Below are positions 1 to 5,554 of a DNA stretch of 12,075 nucleotides, one piece after another (positions within the stretch are counted from its first letter, which is position 1; the number at the start of each line of letters is the position of its first letter). Made by a program: the position numbers and the translations under genes. This DNA comes from Loktanella sp. (GTDB lineage Bacteria; Pseudomonadota; Alphaproteobacteria; Rhodobacterales; Rhodobacteraceae): NCBI GenBank assembly GCA_003551805.1, contig PUNR01000037.1, positions 1 to 12,075 of the forward strand, given 5' to 3'. The notes under the pieces are model-generated. The model searched no databases. It had not been told where the DNA came from and saw only the letters and a program-made list of their open reading frames with translations.

Positions 1-1117
1 CCAGCATCCGACCCGCTGCCAGCCCCAAAAGGCGGGCGGGATTGAGGGAAAGCGCGCGAAACAGGCGTGGCAGGTCGATCTGGCCTGCATGGTAAAGCCG
101 CATCGCGGCGGGCAGCAGGGTTTCCAAACCAACGGCGCCGCTGGCCGCCTCTTCAAAGGGCAGGCGTTTGCTTTCTTCGTCCTGCGGTGTGTGCATCGAA
201 CAGATCACATCGATCAGCCCTTCGGCCACGGCCTGCACCACCGCGATCCGGTCATCCTCGGCCCGCAGGGGCGGGGTGAGTTTGAAGAAACTGCGGTAAT
301 CGGCGACATCCATATCGTTCAGCGTCAAATGGTGGATGCTGACGCCCGCAGTAATTTTTAGCCCGTTCCGCTTGGCCCGTTCCAGTGCGGGAAGCGCGCG
401 GGCAGTTGTGATCTGATCCACGTGATAGCGCGCGCCAGTCATTTCCAGCAGGCTGATATCACGATCCAGCGCCATCCGTTCGGCCATCGGAGATACACCC
501 GGCAGGCCGCGCAGGGACGCGAATTTGCCTGATGTGACCACAGCACCTTCGGACAGGCCGGGGTCTTGGGTGTGCCCGATCACCAGCGCATCCAGTGATC
601 TGGCATAGGTTAGCGCGCGCGACAGCACCTTGGTATTCGTGACCACGTGGTCGCAATCGGTGAAGGCCACGGCGCCCGCATCTTTCAGCAGGCCGATTTC
701 CGTCATTTCTCGGCCATCGCGGTTTTTGGTCAGCGCGGCCATTGGCAGGACATGCACCGGCGCGTCAAGCTGTGCGCGGCGCGCGACGAATTCCAGTTTT
801 TCCGGTGTGTCGATGGCGGGGTCGGTGTCGGGGCGTGTGACGATAGTGGTCACACCGCCTGCTGCGGCGGCCCGTCCGGCAGAGCGAAAGGATTCCTTGT
901 GCCGTTCGCCCGGTTCAGAGACTTTCACGCCGATGTCGATGATACCGGGGGCAAGGCACATCCCGCCGCAATCAATGACCTTTGCGCCGACAGGTGGCGT
1001 GGCATCGGCACCGGATACCGCGTGGATCAGCCCGTCTACGACCAGAACCGAGCCAAGTTCATCGGTGAGTGCCACAGGATCGATCACGCGGGCGTTGGCA
1101 AAGAAAATGGCTGTCAT
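1..1117 (-). CDS. pyrC: Dihydroorotase homologue, probably non-catalytic (PyrC'), C-terminus cut by window edge
   Basis: Reading leftward from ATG at 1117-1115, 372 codons are open with no stop before the window edge, so about 50-60 C-terminal residues are missing. The fold is that of class I dihydroorotases (amidohydrolase superfamily): PGIIDIGVKVSEPG near residues 57-70, GLPGVSPMAE in the middle, then KLTPPLR and GAVGLETLLP. The catalytic residues are not conserved. The HxH metal motif is G63-V-K65, the usual metal His of the HxST stretch is Q235, the Glu before the HHL motif is G258, and the catalytic Asp of DHAPH is M308 (SMHTPQ). In Pseudomonas and relatives, such inactive PyrC' proteins are structural partners of PyrB in a large aspartate carbamoyltransferase complex. 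The same role is inferred here because pyrB lies in the same operon. An AAAGGA ribosome site precedes the start. Automated pipelines would label it dihydroorotase; real activity would need a separate pyrC elsewhere. Confidence 0.93.
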   Translation of the reverse strand, partial: MTAIFFANARVIDPVALTDELGSVLVVDGLIHAVSGADATPPVGAKVIDCGGMCLAPGIIDIGVKVSEPGERHKESFRSAGRAAAAGGVTTIVTRPDTDPAIDTPEKLEFVARRAQLDAPVHVLPMAALTKNRDGREMTEIGLLKDAGAVAFTDCDHVVTNTKVLSRALTYARSLDALVIGHTQDPGLSEGAVVTSGKFASLRGLPGVSPMAERMALDRDISLLEMTGARYHVDQITTARALPALERAKRNGLKITAGVSIHHLTLNDMDVADYRSFFKLTPPLRAEDDRIAVVQAVAEGLIDVICSMHTPQDEESKRLPFEEAASGAVGLETLLPAAMRLYHAGQIDLPRLFRALSLNPARLLGLAAGRML

Positions 1118-1139
1118 GCGGCGGTTCCTTTGCAATACA

Positions 1140-1661
1140 TCATCGGCCGACCCAGACCATCAGCCCGACCAGCGCGAACATCACCAACAGCGCGATGGTG
1201 GCGACCATCCCGCTCATCCTTGCTTCGGATTTTTTCGGTTTTGCGGCTTGCGGGCCGTTTATGTTACCCGCAGCCCCGTCTGATACCAGCTTGTCCGTGG
1301 CGTTGATGACCGATTGATCGCGCAGCACCATGACCAGACGCGTCGTCGGGGGCAGGTCGATGTCTTGCGCTTGTTGCCCGCCAAAGGCGCGCGACATGAC
1401 CAGCAGGACTTGGCCATCAAGCGCGCGCAGGATGCTGGCCTGTTCATCGGTTAGCGGCAGGTCATAGCCTTGGCGGATCAGGTCGGGCAGGGTGACCTGC
1501 ACCCGTTGTTCCGGTGCGATCAGGTCCACAAAATCAATGTTCAGCACCACGGGCCCGACCATTTGCAGGATCGTCTGATCGCTCAGCACCTCTTGCGCGG
1601 GGCCGGTATATTCCAGCACGTAAAGCGCGCCGTGATCGTTTGCGGGGATATTCAGCATCAT
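1140..1661 (-). CDS. Hypothetical protein with C-terminal membrane anchor, between pyrB and pyrC'
   Basis: This 173-residue protein is not one I recognise by family. Residues 1-120 look like a soluble alpha/beta domain with many short hydrophobic strands (for example ALYVLEY, VVLNIDFVDLI, LLVMSRAF, LVMVLRD). Residues 122-149 form a polar linker rich in Ala, Gly and Lys (KPKKSEAR at 141-148). Residues 151-171 are one strongly hydrophobic helix, followed by only two residues. With the basic stretch before the helix, the positive-inside rule predicts a cytoplasmic N-domain held by a tail anchor. There is no signal peptide and there are no cysteines. Its ATGATG start abuts the pyrB stop TAA with no intervening base, and pyrC' starts 22 bp after its stop, so it is almost certainly co-transcribed and translationally coupled. 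The second ATG (1658) could also be the start. A role in placing the PyrB/PyrC' enzyme at the membrane is a guess from context. Confidence 0.85.
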   Translation of the reverse strand: MMLNIPANDHGALYVLEYTGPAQEVLSDQTILQMVGPVVLNIDFVDLIAPEQRVQVTLPDLIRQGYDLPLTDEQASILRALDGQVLLVMSRAFGGQQAQDIDLPPTTRLVMVLRDQSVINATDKLVSDGAAGNINGPQAAKPKKSEARMSGMVATIALLVMFALVGLMVWVGR

Positions 1662-2618
1662 TTACACCATCACACTTGTGTCGCGCCGCGCCTCGCGCAG
1701 GTTGCGCGCCAGCAGGTCCATCGCGGCCATACGCACGGCGACGCCCATTTCGACCTGTTTCTGGATCACGGATCGGTTGATGTCGTCGGCGATATTGCCG
1801 TCAATCTCGACCCCGCGATTCATCGGGCCGGGATGCATGACAATCGCATCGGGTTTGGCGTGGGATAATTTTGCTGCATCGAGGCCATATCGGTGGAAAT
1901 ATTCCCGTTCCGACGGAATGAAACCGCCATCCATCCGTTCCTTTTGCAGGCGCAGCATCATGACAACATCAACGTCTTTCAGGCCAGTGACCATGTCGTC
2001 GTACACCTCGACCCCGAAATCACCGATGCCTGCGGGCATCAGGGTCGGCGGGCCGATCAGGCGGATGCGGTTTTCCATCTTGCCCAGCAGCATGATGTTG
2101 GACCGCGCCACGCGGCTGTGCGCGATATCACCGCAGATCGCGATGTTCAGACGGTGCAACCGGCCTTTGGCGCGGCGAATGGTCAGCGCGTCCAGCAGGG
2201 CTTGGGTGGGGTGTTCGTGGCGTCCGTCGCCTGCGTTCAGCACGGCGCAATTGACCTTTTGCGCGAGAAGATCGACCGCGCCGGACTGCGGGTGCCTTAC
2301 GACCAGCAGGTCAGGGCGCATCGCGTTCAGGGTCAGGGCGGTGTCGATCAGCGTTTCGCCTTTTTTGATGGAGGATGCCTGCATCCCCATATTCATCACA
2401 TCGGCACCAAGGCGCTTGCCCGCGAGTTCGAAACTGGCCTGCGTGCGGGTGGAATTTTCGAAGAACATGTTGATCTGGGTCAGACCGGCAAGGACTTCAC
2501 GATGGGCAAGGCCGCGGCTGTTGTGATCGGCATAGGTATCGGCAAGGTCCAGTAGCGTGGTGATTTCCAGCGGATGTAGCTGTTCGATCCCCAAAAGATG
2601 CTTTGCGCGGAATGTCAT
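1662..2618 (-). CDS. pyrB: Aspartate carbamoyltransferase catalytic chain
   Basis: PyrB condenses carbamoyl phosphate with L-aspartate to give carbamoyl-aspartate, the committed step of de novo pyrimidine synthesis in the cytoplasm. At 318 residues it has the normal family length and is complete. Family motifs are clear: STRTQASFE at 56-64 (carbamoyl-phosphate binding), KKGETL at 85-90, R108-H109, HPTQALLD at 136-143, and MHPGPMNRG at 261-269 near the aspartate site. The start is well supported: AAAGGA lies six bases before ATG 2618, and the nearby upstream ATG runs straight into TGA. It is the first gene of a minus-strand operon, followed directly by a membrane-anchored protein and a dihydroorotase-like gene. 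No pyrI regulatory chain is visible. Together with an apparently inactive PyrC', this suggests a dodecameric PyrB6-PyrC'6 type enzyme as in Pseudomonas (inference). Confidence 0.98.
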   Translation of the reverse strand: MTFRAKHLLGIEQLHPLEITTLLDLADTYADHNSRGLAHREVLAGLTQINMFFENSTRTQASFELAGKRLGADVMNMGMQASSIKKGETLIDTALTLNAMRPDLLVVRHPQSGAVDLLAQKVNCAVLNAGDGRHEHPTQALLDALTIRRAKGRLHRLNIAICGDIAHSRVARSNIMLLGKMENRIRLIGPPTLMPAGIGDFGVEVYDDMVTGLKDVDVVMMLRLQKERMDGGFIPSEREYFHRYGLDAAKLSHAKPDAIVMHPGPMNRGVEIDGNIADDINRSVIQKQVEMGVAVRMAAMDLLARNLREARRDTSVMV

Positions 2619-2645
2619 GCCATGTCCTTTGCCACCGTTCGAGGG

Positions 2646-2674
2646 GTTATAGGGCGGGTGTTAGCGGGCTTCAA
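2646..2674 (-). promoter_or_regulatory. Predicted sigma70-type promoter of the pyrB operon
   Basis: On the minus strand the 103-bp gap between pyrB and the divergent UDG gene holds TTGAAG (2674-2669), a 17-bp spacer, and TATAAC (2651-2646). This is a close match to the housekeeping consensus with ideal spacing. Transcription would start near 2640, giving a leader of about 20 bases. That is too short for a UTP-sensing attenuator or a PyrR-type leader, and I see no hairpin there, so regulation by attenuation is unlikely from this promoter. Confidence 0.6.
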
Positions 2675-2685
2675 TGCCGCAGGGC

Positions 2686-2715
2686 CTGCACAAAGGTATG
2701 GTTTGCGCCTAATGT
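2686..2715 (+). promoter_or_regulatory. Weak candidate promoter for the UDG-moaB genes
   Basis: CTGCAC (2686-2691), an 18-bp spacer and TAATGT (2710-2715) lie immediately before the UDG start at 2722. If used, transcription would begin at or within a base of the ATG, giving a leaderless mRNA. This fits the absence of a purine-rich ribosome site before that ATG. Each hexamer is an imperfect match, so this is tentative. Confidence 0.25.
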
Positions 2716-2721
2716 GGCGAC

Positions 2722-3492
2722 ATGGATTCGCAGAACACATATTGGCAGGACCGCGCGGCGCTGGAATGGCAGGTCGAACTGGGCGTGACAGATGCTATTC
2801 TGGATGCGCCGCTGGACCGCTATGATCTTGATCCGGTGCCCGCAAAACCTGCCCCTGTCGCTGAAATGGCACCTGCTGTCGTGCAGGCTGCCGACCCTGT
2901 CGCCATCGCGCGCGCTGCGGCAGAGGCGGCACCTGATCTGCCTGCCTTGGCCACCGCGATGGCCGCCTATGAGCTGTGTGAAATCAAACGCGGTGCGCGC
3001 AATGCGGTCTTTGCCGATGGTCAGCCCGGCGCGCGGGTGATGATCGTGGGCGAGGCACCGGGCCGCGAGGAAGACCGCGCTGGCAAACCCTTTGTGGGGC
3101 AGGCGGGGCAGATGCTGGACCGGATGCTGGCGGCGATTGATCTGGGGCGCGCGCATGCGGACAAGGACCGTGCCGTCTATATCACCAACGTCATGCCGTG
3201 GCGCCCACCGTCGAACCGCACGCCTGATGCCGATGAAATCGCGATGATGCTGCCGTTTCTGGAACGCCATATTGCATTGGCGGACCCGCAATTCATCGTG
3301 CTGATGGGCAACACGCCCTGTCAGGCGCTGTTGGGACAAAAAGGCATCACCGGATTGCGCGGCAACTGGACCGAAGTGTTGGGCAAACCCTGCCTGCCGA
3401 TGTTCCACCCCGCCTATCTGCTGCGCAATACCGCCGCCAAGCGCGAGGCTTGGGCGGATCTTTTGGCGCTGAACGCAAGGTTGAAGACATGA
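2722..3492 (+). CDS. Uracil-DNA glycosylase, family 4 type
   Basis: The predicted role is removal of uracil from DNA in base excision repair. The 256-residue protein has an N-terminal stretch of about 80 residues, rich in Ala and Pro, with no clear domain, then a UDG domain. Recognisable motifs are VFADG (96-100), GEAPGREED (110-118), GKPFVGQAGQMLDRML (121-136), TNVMPWRPPSNRTP (155-168) and the second active-site motif HPAYLLR (229-235). Characterised family-4 enzymes hold a 4Fe-4S cluster with four cysteines. This protein has only three cysteines (C86, C200, C224). The KCRPP-type cysteine is replaced by W160, and the cysteine expected just before PFL (near residue 177) is absent, so a classical cluster looks doubtful. 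No good ribosome site precedes ATG 2722; it may be leaderless. Its stop overlaps the moaB start by four bases (ATGA). Confidence 0.9.
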   Translation: MDSQNTYWQDRAALEWQVELGVTDAILDAPLDRYDLDPVPAKPAPVAEMAPAVVQAADPVAIARAAAEAAPDLPALATAMAAYELCEIKRGARNAVFADGQPGARVMIVGEAPGREEDRAGKPFVGQAGQMLDRMLAAIDLGRAHADKDRAVYITNVMPWRPPSNRTPDADEIAMMLPFLERHIALADPQFIVLMGNTPCQALLGQKGITGLRGNWTEVLGKPCLPMFHPAYLLRNTAAKREAWADLLALNARLKT

Positions 3493-4031
3493 GCCGGATT
3501 GACGAGACAAAAGACTTTATCCCCGTCCGCATCGCCGTGCTGACGGTGAGTGACACACGCAGTCTGGCCGATGACAAATCCGGCCAGACCCTTGTCGACC
3601 GGATCGAAGCTGCTGGCCATCAGGTGATTGAACGCACGATCGTGCCCGACGAACGCGACCAGATTGCCCATCAACTGCGTGTCTGGTGTGCCGATGATCG
3701 CATTGATGTTGTCATCTCGACCGGTGGTACCGGGCTGACGGGCCGTGATGTCACGGTCGAGGCGCATCGCGATGTTTACGAAAAAGAGATCGACGCGTTC
3801 GGGACGATTTTCACGATCGTGTCGATGCAAAAGATCGGCACCTCTGCGGTGCAAAGCCGTGCAACGGCGGGTGTTGCGCAGGGCACATATCTTTTTGCCC
3901 TGCCCGGATCGCCCGGTGCCTGCCGTGATGCATGGGATGAAATTCTGGGCCGCCAGCTCGATTTCCGGCACCGGCCCTGTAACTTTGTCGAGATCATGCC
4001 CCGATTGGACGAACATTTGCGACGGAAATGA
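3489..4031 (+). CDS. moaB: Molybdenum cofactor biosynthesis protein B (MoaB)
   Basis: MoaB/MogA-fold proteins bind molybdopterin and act late in molybdenum cofactor synthesis (adenylation of molybdopterin in MogA and archaeal MoaB; the role of bacterial MoaB is less settled). From ATG 3489 the protein has 180 residues, normal for the family. It shows the pterin-binding motif STGGTGLTGRD (77-87) and the conserved LPGSPGACRDAWDEIL (138-153). A longer reading from 3450 would add 13 residues inside the UDG gene. I prefer 3489 because AAGG (3477-3480) sits eight bases upstream and because the ATGA overlap with the UDG stop is a standard coupling arrangement. There is no MoeA domain and no obvious functional tie to the UDG; the pairing probably reflects shared transcription. 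The 71 bp that follow hold no convincing terminator. Confidence 0.95.
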   Translation: MSRIDETKDFIPVRIAVLTVSDTRSLADDKSGQTLVDRIEAAGHQVIERTIVPDERDQIAHQLRVWCADDRIDVVISTGGTGLTGRDVTVEAHRDVYEKEIDAFGTIFTIVSMQKIGTSAVQSRATAGVAQGTYLFALPGSPGACRDAWDEILGRQLDFRHRPCNFVEIMPRLDEHLRRK

Positions 4032-4102
4032 TCCGTTCCGGCGTATGACAGGACAAGAGGCCGCGCGCGCCCAGTTTCAGCGCATGGCATGAAGGACGAA
4101 TA

Positions 4103-5554
4103 ATGCGATTTCTGCGACGAAGCCTGACGGGCATCTTTCTGCTTTCCATCACGCTGGTGCTATTGGCATGGGCTGCAAACACCGTGCGCAGCGCGGTTGA
4201 TGCGCGTCTGAATCAAGAACCCCGCACATTCGCACAACGCGAACGCGAATTCACCGTCAACGTTCTGGTGGTCGAGGCGCAAACGCTGACGCCCGAACTG
4301 GTCGTCTTTGGCGAATTGCACAGCCAGCGGATGCTTGATTTACGCTCGGCCACCGGTGGTACCGTGCTGGACGCAGATGACGCGTTGGTCGAAGGCGGCA
4401 CCGTGAATGCGGGTCAGGTGTTGGTGCGTATTGATCCGGTCGAGGCGCAGGCAGCCTTGTCGCGCACCCGCGCCGATTTGCAAGATGCACAAGCCGAATT
4501 GCGCGATGCGCAGCGGGCGCTTGATCTGGGGCAGGATGAATTGACCGCTGCGCGCGCACAGGCAACGTTGCGCGAACAGGCACTGGCGCGGGCACTGGAT
4601 TTGCAAGGGCGGGGTGTCGGGACCACGTCTGCGGTCGAGGATGCCGAACTTGCTGCCTCTAGCGCGGGTGCGGCGGTTCTGACCCGCAGGCAGGCCATTG
4701 CCACGGCACAGGCGCGGATAGATCAGGCGACGACGCGGCTGGCGCGGGTCGAAATTGATCTGGCCGAGGCTGAACGCAACCTTGCCAACACCGAAATCAC
4801 CGCGGCTTTTGACGGCACCCTGACAGAGGTCACGGTCACCCCCGGCGCGCGTGTCACGGCGAATGAAATGTTCGCGCGATTGATCGACCCGACACGGCTG
4901 GAGGTCGCATTTCGTGTTTCAACATCGCAATACGCGCGCCTGTTGGACGAAAATGGCAGCCTGACGCGCGCGCCTGTTACTGTGGCGCTTGATGCATCCG
5001 GCGTGAACCTGACCGCAAACGGGCAGATCACGCGCGAAGGTGCCAGTGTTGGCGCTGGCCAGACAGGGCGGCAGCTTTTTGCCCGGATCGACAATGCGCC
5101 GGGATTTCGCCCCGGTGATTTCGTCACCGTACGTATCGACGAACCGGTGCTGGAAGGCGTCGCACTACTGCCCGCCACCGCTGTCGGGTCGGACAATATG
5201 ATACTGACTGTGGACGCCGACGAACGGTTGCAGCCGGTTCCGGTCGATGTTCTGCGCCGTCAGGGTGATGACGTGATTATCGCCGCCACGGATTTGGAAG
5301 GTGCCAGTGTCGTTATGGAACGATCACCTTTGCTGGGTGCCGGTATCAAGGTCCGCCCGATCCGCCCCGGTGTGGTCGAGGACGAGGTTTCAGAGATGAT
5401 CCAGCTTGACGCTGACCGCCGTGCACGGCTGATTGCCTACGTGGCGGACGGGCAAATGCCCGATGACGTCAAGGCGCGGATCATCGCGCAACTCGAACAG
5501 GATGAAGTGTCGTCCGAAACCGTGGAACGGCTGGAAAGCCGGATGGGCAGCTGA
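4103..5554 (+). CDS. RND efflux pump periplasmic adaptor (HlyD/AcrA-type membrane fusion protein)
   Basis: The adaptor bridges an inner-membrane RND permease to an outer-membrane channel. An N-terminal hydrophobic helix at about residues 9-27 has no lipobox cysteine, so it is an uncleaved anchor or signal and not a lipoprotein. The first lipoyl half is near 80-112 (TGGTVLDADDALVEGGTVNA). A long Ala/Arg/Glu/Gln-rich coiled-coil hairpin spans about 113-230, the second lipoyl half covers 231-263 (AFDGTLTEVTVTPGARV), and beta-barrel and membrane-proximal domains run to about 425. The last 58 residues (426-483) form a charged, helical, acidic extension, DADRRARLIAYVADGQMPDD and onward, which is absent from AcrA and MexA. 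AAGGA (4092-4096) lies six bases before the ATG. The stop overlaps the permease start (TGATG), so the two proteins are made together. No outer-membrane factor gene is present, so a shared TolC is likely. The substrate cannot be told from sequence. Confidence 0.95.
   Translation: MRFLRRSLTGIFLLSITLVLLAWAANTVRSAVDARLNQEPRTFAQREREFTVNVLVVEAQTLTPELVVFGELHSQRMLDLRSATGGTVLDADDALVEGGTVNAGQVLVRIDPVEAQAALSRTRADLQDAQAELRDAQRALDLGQDELTAARAQATLREQALARALDLQGRGVGTTSAVEDAELAASSAGAAVLTRRQAIATAQARIDQATTRLARVEIDLAEAERNLANTEITAAFDGTLTEVTVTPGARVTANEMFARLIDPTRLEVAFRVSTSQYARLLDENGSLTRAPVTVALDASGVNLTANGQITREGASVGAGQTGRQLFARIDNAPGFRPGDFVTVRIDEPVLEGVALLPATAVGSDNMILTVDADERLQPVPVDVLRRQGDDVIIAATDLEGASVVMERSPLLGAGIKVRPIRPGVVEDEVSEMIQLDADRRARLIAYVADGQMPDDVKARIIAQLEQDEVSSETVERLESRMGS

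Noticed and set aside
630..1306. Two plus-strand frames of over 200 codons in the first kilobase
   Set aside because: They overlap the dihydroorotase homologue antisense, which has clear family motifs on the minus strand; their own translations resemble nothing.
1678..2526. A 282-codon open frame on the plus strand lying inside pyrB, and another at 1893-2555
   Set aside because: They are antisense to a complete, motif-rich pyrB. The translations are rich in Arg and Ser with no domain pattern, as expected of shadow frames in GC-rich DNA.
3450..3488. Upstream extension of moaB by 13 codons
   Set aside because: It lies wholly in UDG coding sequence, adds residues unlike the family, and the ATGA-coupled start at 3489 has a better-placed AAGG.
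4022..4036. Small inverted repeat ACGGA / TCCGT with the moaB stop in the loop
   Set aside because: The stem is only five pairs and no T-run follows, so it does not look like a terminator.
4045..4092. A 15-codon open frame (MTGQEAARAQFQRMA) between moaB and the adaptor gene
   Set aside because: It has no ribosome site, and its stop merely overlaps the adaptor's AAGGA. A leader peptide role is possible but nothing in the sequence supports one.
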